Positions 1-12,000 of a stretch of DNA of 64,000 bases are shown here, piece after piece; position 1 is the first letter of the stretch, and each line of letters begins with the position of its first letter. A model generated the notes under the pieces. The model saw only the letters and a program-made list of their open reading frames with translations, did no database searches and was not told the DNA's origin. The DNA comes from Ciona savignyi (lineage: Eukaryota; Chordata; Ascidiacea; Phlebobranchia; Cionidae). The stretch is from the NCBI GenBank assembly GCA_000149265.1, contig CH003075.1, positions 327,429-391,428 of the forward strand, written 5' to 3'. Position numbers and translations under genes: made by a program.

Positions 1-134
1 GTGGATTTGCCGATGCCTTATTTATATGTGTCGGTCGCATATCTGTATATAAGTACAAGCCGATATTATTTACCTGTTTTATTTGATTAAAATTGATTTG
101 AAGTAGGAATGACTCACTATTTAATCCAATGCAG

Positions 135-3100
135 GCTGTTGACAGAACATGCCATGAGGTGATCTACAACTTCAACGTCATCAACCTTCCGAATCAATCT
201 TGCAACGAATATTTAAAATCTGCTGCCAAATCAATCAGCTTTGCATACTTTGGACAGTTGGAACAATTGTATTGTAGTGGTAAAAATAGGCCTTTCATAC
301 ATATTCTGCACGTATTGGTTCTATGCGTAAAACAGTGGAAAGCTTGGGAAGTGATCATATTAAAGATTTGAAAATTTTATTGCCAGCAAGAAAATTATAT
401 TTGACCGGCATACATATTATATCAATAAGATACAAAGAGTTAACGAGCAGGCTTTAATTTTTTTATTTACGTCTACATTTCTTATAATTTATTCATACAG
501 TAGATAGCGGTTATCCTGTCCCTGCCAACATGTCAACCACCTGGTTTAGAAATTGCTCAGCAATCGGGAACGGCAGTTTTCAAACTACAAGCCCAGACTC
601 TCTAGATGTGGTATGTATAGTTTTGTTTGGCGATCTGCCAAAAGCGCTACCTTCATTTGTTCATATTTTCGATAAATCGCCGTTTTCCGTTTTTGCTTGG
701 CAATATTCCTACATAGGTATGGTTTTATGTCATTTCTAATGTTTCTCGGCGATGTTACAGTATAGCGGTGGTCGCTATAAGATCTCGCGTTACAATAGTC
801 TCATCATAATTTAAATTTCACTACTGAAAGATCATGCTCTAAGATAGTCCTTTGCAAATATAGTTTATTACCCACTTTACCTGAAAAGTTAGAAGTACGG
901 AATGAAAATGTATTCTTAAAATGCATTAGTTACAAAGTGGTCTTTTAAACTATCAGGTATGTTCATTTTACATTATTCCGTTCCCATATATGAAGTAAAT
1001 GATTTCCTCTAATTTTAACGATAAGCAAGGAAAATGGGTATAAGTAACACTGTTGCCTTTTGATCGAACGAATATGTTTGTCGGGTTAAAACCAGTGATG
1101 GGAGGTTCGCATGGGTTCGGTCGAACCCGTTCTTGGAACGTCGGGATAATTACCGATCCGATTCTTGCTTTTTACAGACATTTTATCATACACCTTTTAG
1201 GGAACTGTTGTTAGTAATTACGATACAAAAGAGAACCTGTTCTTAACAATTTGAATCCCATCACTGGTTAAAACTTTCGAAAAGTTTGACAACAAGTTCA
1301 AGATGAATTTATACAAATAAAATTATGGTGAATAGCGACCTAATTCCCTTTATACTCAACAAAGAAAATGTAAAGTGTGACCTGCATTATATGCATCAGG
1401 TAGAAGCTGTGCAGTCGGATTGAAACTTCTAGGAATGTTGGCTAACCCACCAAAAAGCCAGATTTGCATTTATCTAAATTATGATTAATGTCCCAGAAAT
1501 GGCTATAAATACCACTAGATTCTCATTTACAACACAATAGTTTCGCACAATGAAAAGGTTAAGAGTTTCCTTCAAAAATTTAAATGCAGTATTCGGAAAA
1601 TAATTTAATATAATTTCTACCTATATGTTCTGATAATTCTCAGCACTCTTAGAAATTACCATACTTTTTTCTAGTTGTACATCCCACGTATCAAATATGA
1701 GGACGCTGGGGAATATACATGTGCTGCAACTTACAACGGGAGAACTATGTTCGTAGCTACATACGACATTATCGTTAAAGGTTAAATAATATAATAATAA
1801 TACGATAAGTAAAGTTCACTGATTATTTCATTGTTTCAGCACCGGTCCATACGGGAAAGTTAAACATGGGTGTGCGTTGTGAGCATGACTCTATTTCAAC
1901 CAATCTCCACCAAGATATTACTATAAAGTGCATTGCGAATTTGGTGTTTGGAAGCATATCAGAAGCAGATATCACCATACGATGGAATCATAAAAAGGTA
2001 AGGTTCAAAGGGAAAGAAATAAATTTCAATAAGAAAGAAAATGATATGATAATGCCAAATAACATACAGATGAATGTGAGCGTAATTTCGTATTTTGCAA
2101 TTTACTGCAATCTCTGACGATATGTGCGCCCTTATGTTTTACCGGTGGCTTTTTCAACACTATATGAGTTATTCGATTAAACTGTCTTTATTTCTAAGTT
2201 TATTCAAAAAAACGTTTATACAAATTGTTTATTCTATGCAAATTATCTTGATTTTGAAACAGTCCGATGATAAAAGAAGGACACTGTGTATCAACGCATT
2301 TTCGGGGACCAGCAACAGCACAACAAGATCTGGGATATCGTGTTCGTAGTAAGTGCAGTTTGAGATTTGGCTCTGATGTTAAACTGAACAACTCAGTTAA
2401 TTACCTGATTTGACAGTGATATACACATACCGACCGAGGAAGAACCAGTGACAATAGAACCGGTCTTAAAAATACGGTAAATAAACCATTTATTATTTCT
2501 CATAATACTTTAACTGTTTGTAATTAATGTAGCAACGTAGACATATCTGACCTTGGAGTTTATGACATTGACATTAAGATCGATGGCTACTCAAATGGCA
2601 ACAGTTCGGTGATACTAAAATTGAGGGTACCCAACAACAGATCAAAAATAGTCGGCTTTTCTATTGCATTTGGTCTTCTTTTGTTTCTTGGACTGATGCT
2701 CATTATCGTATGGTGGAATTGGAATATAGTGTACGTTATATATAAGAAAAAGTTTGGGCCTTACATTAAAGGTTTGTATGTTTGTAACAATATCAGTAAA
2801 TAATGAATAAATAGTCAATTAAAGAACTTTGTATTTGATATGAGTAGTGTTATACTAGTCATAAATAAACATTGTAGTATATTTTATTGCGTAAAAACAT
2901 AAACTATAAAAATGCTTTTCTAAAGAAAGCAAGTTTGTTTTAGCGACGGGATTTAGTTAATTTAAAATGCTAAAATTGTTACTGAAATAACTTTCTATTC
3001 AGAATATAAAGAATATGGTGCGTATCTGTCATACCATTTCTCCACTGACATGGACACATTCTCTCAACAACATACACGTGATGCTGTATCATTTACCCGG

Positions 3101-4749
3101 GACAATTTAAAGAAATTGGGATACTCAATTCTCGAAGAAGTAAACTATGAAGAAAGTAGCGATTGTAAGGTTTTAGTTACAGCGTTATTTCGTTTCTTTG
3201 AAAATTGTGGTCGTTTCAGATATAGCTGAAAGCTCGCTAGAGTTGATATCGAAGTGTCATAGAATGGTAATAATACTTACATCGGAATATTTGAAACACA
3301 ACTGGAGCTTATTTAAACTGCATCAGGTTGGTTATGTAACCGTATAGACAAATACAACGTGTGTATAAAATAAAGGAAATGTGGTTTAGGAAATACTTCG
3401 GTTTCTAGAAATTTCCTGAATACTGTCAATTCGGGAATCTTAAACGGTTTTTAGAGGTTAAATGGACATTGAATTACCAAACTGTTTGTGCGTAATATGT
3501 TTATTTATAGAATCAGGAATCCAAATTTTGAAATATAATTGCTCATCAATTGCGTTTTCGTGGGAAACAATGGAAATGGAAATTTACCACGCGTTTCCTC
3601 CTTTACAGGGACGGTAAACGCATGATTCAGCTTATGCTATAAACCGCACATTTCATTAAAAAAAACACATTAATAAACACATTTGATGTCAAAATCGTTA
3701 AGGTCTTAATCGAAACGAACCCATAGTTATTTTCTAAGTTAAACATTATTCTGTTCTTCGTCATCAAAATACTCTCAAATAATGTTTCTGGCCAAACTTT
3801 TCAGGACCAACCAAACTTTAACTTCTATTACGATGTATCCAGGGCTTCTTGAATACGATAGAGAACGGATCGAGGGTGATATTCATCCTCACCCCAGGAA
3901 TTCAAGAATTCATCAAACAACAGGAAACGAAAGACGATATTTACAGAATGATTCGTAGAGCTATCCGGGTAATCCTATTGTGTCATAATTACTGTGTCTA
4001 CGGAAAATTTTCTCTAAAATAAAAAGAAATATTAAGTAAAATAAGCGTTTTTAAAACACGCAATATGAAGATTTTAAAATATAATTATCGGGAAATAATT
4101 AATTACGATAAACATATTTCAACGGAATAAGCGTGTATTTTGCAGATGTTTCCGCCATACAACTATAGACAACAATAGTTTAGCATGGAGGCAATAAGTC
4201 TGTAAAGTGCACGATTATTCCAAGCCATTGGCTTTATTCCTTTTTTACTTTTAATCAAAATCATATGATCCCATGCATTGTATGTTCCTATTTAAATTAT
4301 AATAATGGCTTGTGTGGGTGTTAACCAGAATAATTACAACTATACATATGTAATATTCATGATTTTTTTCGACTGCATGTGTATCTAGGGTATTTTATGG
4401 TTGGTTGAAATGACAAAAAATTATGTATTTAGCTGCACTGGTCCACTTTCCCTTAGTAAATTCGTAAACAAGGCGGTCAAGAAGTATCTTACGGTATCAA
4501 AGATATCGTTGCCAACACACGTATTTCACTTAAGAAAAATTACCAACACCTGGGTATGAAATCTCGCACATATGTAACTTCTTTACTTGAATCACAATCC
4601 TGTATTGTATATTTCAGCTTAATGTCTCTATATTGTGGACGAATTCAAAGCAGTTCAATAAGAAAAGATTCAGCATTGAAATGGAAAAAGCAATGCCAAA
4701 ACTAGCAGAAAACGCCACTGCTATAAACTTGGCAGCATCGCGTTGCTAA
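135..4749 (+). CDS. Interleukin-1-receptor-like Ig/TIR receptor, 5' end outside window
   Basis: Type I membrane receptor of the IL-1R/IL-18R class, which binds a cytokine outside the cell and recruits TIR adaptors inside. Exons read as 135-279, 501-610, 1675-1780, 1840-1997, 2263-2348, 2417-2476, 2533-2771, 3003-3164, 3220-3326, 3843-3968, about 4473-4553 and 4618-4749; all phases join. Exons 1-3 cover an Ig domain (WFRNC, then EDAGEYTCAATY) and exons 4-7 a second (CEHD, IKCIANL, DLGVYD). A transmembrane helix follows (VGFSIAFGLLLFLGLMLIIV). The TIR domain begins KEYGAYLSYH and includes MVIILTSEYLKHNW and GSRVIFILTP. The stop TAA is followed by AATAAA near 4752. The acceptor of the eleventh exon is the least certain. 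Box 2 lacks the usual RDxxPG and box 3 lacks FW. Which vertebrate member it is closest to cannot be decided here. Confidence 0.85.
1093..1266. mobile_element. hAT-like non-autonomous element (174 bp)
   Basis: Short element in intron 2 of the Ig/TIR gene. Its ends are inverted (CAGTGATGGGA at left, TCCCATCACTG at right). It is flanked by a perfect 8-bp direct repeat GTTAAAAC at 1085-1092 and 1267-1274. The 8-bp duplication and CAG...CTG ends are typical of hAT elements. No coding capacity. Confidence 0.85.
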
Positions 4750-6387
4750 ATACAATAAACATTTTATAAAGCTTCATGTGCTCATGTACTTCCATTCTAC
4801 TTCAGTGTTGCATGCAGGCTATCTTTTTGTCATAAGGCGGATTGTCAAAGTCATTTTTTTGGGCGGCCGCTTGACATGTCCGATTGTTTTGACTAAGGCA
4901 TTTATATTAGTAAAGCATTGGTTGGAGACCAATAGGTTAGAACTATAATGACCACGCTGCTGCGTTGTGGGCTTTAAAAGAACAAGATACCTACGGATGT
5001 CCTTTTGATTATATAGGAATTGTTATCATTTTGTTTACACGGGAAAGGATTGAAATACTACCAATTACTTGGTATTTTGTTTCGTTAACTTAGGTCATGT
5101 ATTTAAGGGTTACAGCCTTCGTGCTTTGAAAATAAGGCGATAATGGTAGACCAAATTGTTTAGGATGGATTGATTAAAACTTAGGTTTATCGCTCATTAA
5201 AACAAGTGGAGCCAATTTAAAAGAGCTGTGTAAAAATGTATATACTTATTTTAAATAAAATTCCAAGAACTACCTTTTAGCGCAGTGACTCGAAAATGAC
5301 GTCACATACAAAAAAAACAACGAATAGCAGTACTATGCTTTAACTAAAGAATATAAACCAAGAGTTACCCACCATGAATTTAAAAAAACATTGTGACTGT
5401 GCATTATGTTTCCGCAAACAGAAACGATCTAGTTTCCTTGTTATACACAATCACTCTTTCTATATAGGATAGGATAGGATAGGATATTCATGTTTATCCC
5501 CGTGAATGGGAAAATGTAAGGGAAGTTAACACACGGGAAATCGTCAGATCACCTCGCGCCCATCGTCGGGTTATCGGAACTATTGCAGTGTGTTATGTAT
5601 GATTCACACGTTCCTTTAATTTAGTAAAACCCATCAAGCTGCTGGGTTCAGGCAATGTCCTTTAAGTGTCTTAGCCAAGGACACAATCCGACTAGCTAGC
5701 GACCAGTTTTGAAGCTGCAACCTTTCGGTTGAAAGGCGACGCACTAAACCACTAGACTAATACGTAGGACTATATCTATCTTATACTAAGTGTAAAACGT
5801 TTGTTGTTGCAAGCACAAACTATTACCAATCCAAACTTGATAGGCATGTTTTCCGAATAAAGTATTCACGTTGCTATTGAAAAAGACAGCAATAAAATCA
5901 AAGAAATCTCTAAAAAATGTGTTTTTGGTTCATACAAAACACAGTACAATAGTTTCGGTTAAACTCAAAGAGAGCGGGGTAATCTGACGGTTACACATAT
6001 GATAACGATGAATCGTTTTCGTTTTCGGGGATAAACCACAAATGTAATATCACTAGAATTTCTTTCAAATTAGTTTAATAATAACCCCTGATAAAGCCTT
6101 CCTAATGTGAATTGCTTTACCAGGATAAAATGACATATCTTTCTATCCATCCTATCGATCACAGTGATATGACAGATCGTTGACCCTGATAAAATTTGAT
6201 TATTCATTAACAACGGTGGATACTATCTAGTGTTCAACATTGTGGTTAGACAGTTCTTGCCGGTGCGTTCAGTCCACTAATTTCGAATCAAAAACGTCGA
6301 ATATTTACGGAAAGTTGTTTGAATTTTGTTTCTAACTTTCAAAAATATTAATTTTGTATGATATATATTTGGAAAATTTAAACAGAA
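4750..6387. other. Intergenic, Ig/TIR gene to PHF5A
   Basis: AT-rich spacer without a recognisable gene. It contains one SINE (5465-5764) and a perfect CRE octamer TGACGTCA at 5297-5304. The PHF5A promoter or trans-splice acceptor must lie at its right end. Confidence 0.5.
5465..5764 (-). mobile_element. tRNA-derived SINE, full-length copy
   Basis: Reverse-orientation copy of the dispersed family seen in at least ten places in this window. The (TAGGA)n tail is at the left and the tRNA-like head at the right. The body carries the family's diagnostic blocks, such as CTTAGCCAAGGACACAA and GACTAGCTAGCGACCAG read on the plus strand. Confidence 0.8.
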
Positions 6388-8263
6388 ATGGCCAAACATC
6401 ATCCCGATTTAATTTTCTGTCGAAAACAACCGGGTGTCGGTAAGTAGTACTTTATTATTTTTATTTCTTTTTAATACTTGTTTGTTTTTCAGCTATTGGA
6501 AGATTATGTGAAAAATGTAAGTAAGCTACCAGTATAACTTAATACTATGTAGTATTAATATGTTAAACCATACCTAAATTGATGAATAACATTTAAAAGT
6601 GTCAACATTGCCACATAGTATAATAAGGTTGAAGTCTTTTAAAAAATTCGCACTGTCGTTGTATCACAACTGGGCTGTAGTTACTGATAAACCAGGATTT
6701 TTCGGCTATAATCTGATTGCTGATGAAGTCTGTTAAAGTGCACACTTGTTACATGATTTAGGCACTGTTTACACCTAGAATAGCAAGGCATGCTGGGCGT
6801 TATTATCACGGTACCTCTAAATACTACAGGACCGCTTGGAACGCTTAAATCGCTTGGAGCGCTTGGTAATTACAAAAGCCGTGATAATAATGTTAGGGTT
6901 GGGGTTAAAGTTAGTTCTGGGTTTGAGATTAGTGTTTGGGACAGGGTTAGAATTACTTTCCATAGCAATCTAAGTGATCCAAGCGATTCAAGCGCTCCCA
7001 AGCGGTCCTGTAGTATTTAGAGGCCCCCTTATTATCATGGCACAAAAGTCTGTACTGTAAGTATGTTACCGTGTCAACAAACATACTAAATTTAATTGAT
7101 AGAAGTGTTTGTTTTTTGTCTTTTTAAAGCTTGGAAAATTGTCAAAATTACTTTAAGGTATATACAAAAATTGCAGACAGAGTATGAGCGAGGTGTGATT
7201 TAGTAGCACATAAAACAAACAAAAAATTAGCCTCAAGCATATCTGACCTAGCCTCATTATCAATATATTTAATTCATTTGTACTAGAATACAGATGGCAT
7301 TATTTTAATCGAAATAAAAGGATTTTTTAAATTTCCTGCAATGATTTACGTAAACTTCAAATATTAAAACTTTATTTTTTACCAATACATTCCAAAAATA
7401 GTAGGATATTGAATGCGAAGGTTCTTTGGTAAAATGTAGTCCCTAAGTATTAAAGTTAAAAAAAATTCATGCATTTAATAAAATGTTTTACTCTTTTTAG
7501 GTGATGGAAAATGTGTGATCTGTGATTCTTATGTACGACCATGTACTTTGGTTAGAATATGCGATGAATGCAACTACGGTTCTTATCAGGTAGTTTACCA
7601 CACTTAAGTACTTGTCGTTAACTAGTAACAAACATGTGGTTATGTTGCTTCATAAAATTTAGATTATGCACTCAACCTGCATAATTTTATTACAGGGTCG
7701 ATGTGTGATATGTGGTGGACCTGGAGTATCAGATGCATACTATTGTAAGGAGTGTACCATGCAAGAAAAAGATGTAAGTTTAAAATACATATATTTCTAA
7801 TCACTAAGTACAAGCTAAACTTTTTTTAACCATGTATCTTTGTCCGGCCGGTTGGTCTAGCAATTAAGTGCCTTGACTTTCAATCGAAAGGTTGTAGGTG
7901 CGAAACTGGTCGCTAGCTAGTTGGTTGTGTCCTTGGGCAAGGCACTTTACGGACATTGCTTGAACCCAGCGGATTAATGGGTTCTATCAAATTGAAGGAA
8001 CGTGTCTATCATATACAACACACTGCAATAGCTCCAGTAACCCGACGATGGGCGCGAGGTGATCTGACTTGCCCGTGTGTTAACCCCCTTGGTTTTCCCA
8101 TTCACGGGGATAAAGATGAATATCCTATCCTATCTTGCAACTCATCTTGGCATTAATAAAGATCTTTTTTTAGAGAGACGGTTGTCCTAAAATTGTGAAT
8201 CTTGGAAGTGCTAAAACTGACTTGTTTTATGAGCGAAAGAAGTACGGCTTCAAAAAGAGATGA
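6388..8263 (+). CDS. PHF5A: PHD finger-like domain protein 5A (SF3b14b)
   Basis: Small zinc-binding subunit of the SF3b complex of the U2 snRNP, acting in branch-point recognition in the nucleus; the yeast homologue is Rds3. Five exons, 6388-6439, 6493-6516, 7501-7589, 7696-7773 and 8174-8263, join in phase to exactly 110 residues, the usual animal length. The start [13 protein letters not shown] and the end [10 protein letters not shown] are almost invariant in animals. The CxxC pairs are present (CEKC, CVIC, CDEC, CVICGG, CKEC). The second exon is only 24 nt. A splice-acceptor-like AAACAG ends two bases before the ATG, fitting trans-splicing or a 5' UTR intron. Intron 4 contains a SINE. The gene runs tail to tail with the TRPV gene. 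Confidence 0.97.
6814..7023. repeat. Fold-back (long inverted repeat) element in PHF5A intron 2
   Basis: About 45 bp at 6814-6858 (beginning CCTCTAAATACTACAGGACC) is repeated inverted at 6979-7023. The arms themselves contain short direct repeats of the form CGCTTGGA. Outside the arms is an imperfect direct repeat TTATTATCAYGG (6800-6811 and 7029-7040), with an inverted copy inside at 6879-6890. No coding capacity; it looks like a MITE or fold-back transposon. Confidence 0.75.
7841..8136 (+). mobile_element. tRNA-derived SINE, best-preserved copy
   Basis: Lies in the last intron of PHF5A. The head looks tRNA-like: an A-box-like GGTTGGTCTAGCAATTAAG is followed by a B-box-like GGTTGTAGGTGCGAAAC. 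The tail is CCTATCCTATC. The middle holds GGGCAAGGCACTTTACGGAC and ACCCGACGATGGGCGCGAGG, shared by the other copies. It resembles the Ciona Cics-type SINEs, but identity was not checked. Confidence 0.8.
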
Positions 8264-9011
8264 TATTACACTATTCCCTCATTCAAAAACTACTCGGAGA
8301 ATTGCAAGAGAAGAAAAGAAATTCAAGCAAAATTTTGCTCTGATTTTTTTAGAAATTACAATTTTTACCAAAAATCTTGTCTTTATTTCATACTACACAT
8401 CATATTTCAATTTTCTGTATTAAAAATTATTGTAAAAAGTGAAGACAATGCAACTGCTAAGAAAACTTAAAATACTTAAGTCTAATAGACTGAAGCACTT
8501 TCTATGTGTAGAAAAGAATGTGAGCTAAACTAAAAAAAGTGCAAATATAAAAGAATATCAGTAAGCCAGGAGTAATCTACCAATTTTGCAATAAACCACA
8601 GTGCAAGCAATATTTTAAAAATAGTTGATGTCAAAAGTACAAACATTTGTTTTTTTTATTTAATTTTGCTGTCAACCAAGTAAAAACAATACAAATTCTG
8701 TGTATAAAAGGAAGGAACTTGAGCTACAACTAGTAATATATATTACAAAGTGCAAATATAAATGAATACTAGAGATCAAAAATAGGACAACTTATTTTGC
8801 AATAAACCACAGTGCATGCAATATTTAGCTGTGTACTACATTTATGATATAATGTTTTCGAGTTGAACGTACAAAATTACACAAATGTTTAAAAGTAATA
8901 AACTAAAAATGAAGTGCCATAAAATATAACCTTAACTGCGAACACGTGAAATTTTGAATTGCGTTTATCCTATTGCGGCAACTGATTAAGCTGAATTCCG
9001 ATCAATGAAAC

Positions 9012-12000
9012 TTACCGAAAGTTTCTAACAACAAATCTCCTTCCATTTCCCTTAGAATCTGGTTGCGAGTAGATCCTTTGCTTTTTTATCCTGTGTTCGG
9101 CTGATACAGACCTCTCCATGACCTATATTATTATGATGATCAAAAAGAATAACCATGTTAACAAGAAGCCAATTATACCAGGACAATCTTAGCCCATTGC
9201 CTCTGCCACTCCCATCTAGTTGCTGCTATCTTGTTGAACGTGTTTCCCATCATAGCAATCAACATGTTTATCAGCAGCACTGTCACAATTACCATGTAGA
9301 TCACAAACAGAACCTGTAAGACAACCACTATTACTTAGTAAAGGTAAAAAAATCAGTTCAGTCAAATCATATTAATGGTTATTGTGGGTTTCCTATAATT
9401 TAGAAATGAACACATTTTGATATATTTAGTTTTGCTGGCCAAATGGATTAAACCATACAATTTGTTTAAAAGAAGTAAACAACCTTTATGCATTCTGATA
9501 ATTTATGGTCACTTGCTAAAACTAAGTACAGTATTGATAACTCGTGGTGTCCGCGAAAATCTTTCTTACCTTAGCTGCTGCAGGGTGTCTGGCTTGTTCA
9601 AAATCAAGATAGAGGTCGCTAAATTCACCAAGAGTAATGATAAACATGCCCATTATAGACTGGAAAGGGTGTGAAAATAATGGGTGGCCAGTACCACGGA
9701 ACAATATGTACATTGCTGTAGAAAAAAATATTAATAAGTACAATAGATTGATATATGTGGTTATGATGACAATTTACTAGTTATTAACAGAACAAGCACA
9801 GCATGGATAAATCACAATCGGATTATCTCATCTAAGAGAGAGTTATTTTTTACCAACCATATTTATCATTTTTGCATTTTAAACCTAATATGTTGTTTAG
9901 GTTGTCTCTATAGTAGCAAGTCCCTACACATGCTTCCCCAAATCTTTGACAATCTGGCTAATTTCCTAGCTGACCGCCATCAAAATATCGCAATGGAAAA
10001 TCACATTTGTGAAACAAGACAAACATTACATAGCAAATGTCCTAAACTATCAGGCCAATGGTGCAAATGCCATGAAATCAGCAACTGTGCACACTTATAT
10101 AGAGTAAAATTTTGTTAAAAGGTCCATTATTAAATTCCATTCTACAATACCTTGTGAAAATCCCATGAGAAATATGGAATACAGAATCAAAAATCTCAGC
10201 AAATCTCCCATTATCATGTTGTATATTGCTACAATGAATGGACCAACCAATTTAAAACCTCTGTAATGAAAAAAACATTAGTTTGAAATACTGGCTGAAT
10301 ATTAACAAATATGTTTCTACTTGTAAACCTGAAATGTCAGATTTGCCAGAGAATAAGCCATTTAAATAACCAGAAAGAACTGTCAGGTTAAGTAAATATT
10401 AATGTATTTTAAATGGTTTGTTGTTTTGTCTAAGCAAGGGGTAAACCAGTTAGGTCTTGCTTTAGTCATGTTATTTGATTAACCCACTCTTATCAGCTTA
10501 GTACATTGCCATTAAACCACAAGCAACCAATATACAATCATCAGGTAACATAAGAGTGCAGAATGTGAATGAAACTTACATAATTCGAACCATAGCACCA
10601 TATTGCAATACTTGGCCAACATATTAATTATTAATCAAAACACAAGCTGTAAATTATTACAACATAACTTTAATTAATGTCTCTTTTTGTCGTGACATTG
10701 ATTTCACAAAATTGCAAAAACCGTCAAGCTTAAACACACCTGCAGAAAAACAGCAGATAGGGAATGCATGTGCAAATACATAGTGTTAAAATGACATTTT
10801 CTGAGAGCAAATGACACGTGAAGCGACAAGGTATGATCAGAAGCACCAGCACACAGGAGATGAGGAAACTGCCTTTCATAGGAGTGTTATATATTGTCCA
10901 CCAGAATGTCTCTTTGCCCTGGAAATCAATATTTTTGTAAAGATTTTTTAAATCTTTAGGTTTTAATCTCAGTGAATTATACGATTTTAAAGGTTCTTTG
11001 TTTAATAAGCGGGGATTTTGTAAAACAAAAAAACAACTATTAAAAGCAACCTTATTCTATAGTTATATGATTATATTATTTTTAAAATCGCATATACTGG
11101 CACGCAACAAAATTTGTTTGGGATTTGTTGAAAGGATATCACAAACAAAGTTTAAAAGTAAAAAAAATGCATATTTTCTACATGAATTTTCAAAAGTCTT
11201 GAAAATAAATATACAGTGGAACCCCGCTTACCTGACCACCTATGGGACCGTCATCAAGCGGTCGCGTTAGCGGGTGGATGTGTTAGTGAATTTTGATTTG
11301 GAGCAAGTTGTTGTCATATGCAGCCAAAACGTCTGCCTTTTTACTAAATTTTTTCTAAATGCCATTATTTTTATCAGACACTGCAGAATAAATTTAACAA
11401 CTAATTGTACTGAAATTTATCTTATAAGATTCCGTCCTGTTTGCCACAATTTTATTCTTTGTGTGTGTGTACGCGCTCATCTAATCTTATTGTTTTGATC
11501 ACAAAAAAATTGAAACGTATTATTGTGGTGACAAACGCAAATTATTGAGCACATGTGGTCGCTTTACCAGAGTTAAATTTCAAGTTTTGGACCAAAATAT
11601 GACGGTCCTGGTCTGGGCGTTAATAAAACCGAATGCAATGCATTACCATAGCAAATAATTTGGGACCGCACTGAAGTGGTCCTGATAAAAAGGTGGTCAT
11701 GTTATCGAGGTGGTTGCCAAACGGGGTTCCACTAAAGTTAATCACTATAAGATTTAATCTTTTAATAAACATAATATAAACCATTTTGTGTCCATTGTTA
11801 CACCATAGTAGGATAGAGTATAATTCTTTATCCATGAATGAATAAACTAAGTGAAACTGACTGGAACTATTTGTGTAACAGTAAATTTTGTCGCTAATCG
11901 TCGTTGTTCGGTTTGAATTTTTTATGTTCCCTTTTTGATTTATTTAGTTCTTTCTTTTTTATTCTTACTTATTTACTACATTGTTTGCTGCTTATCGCTT

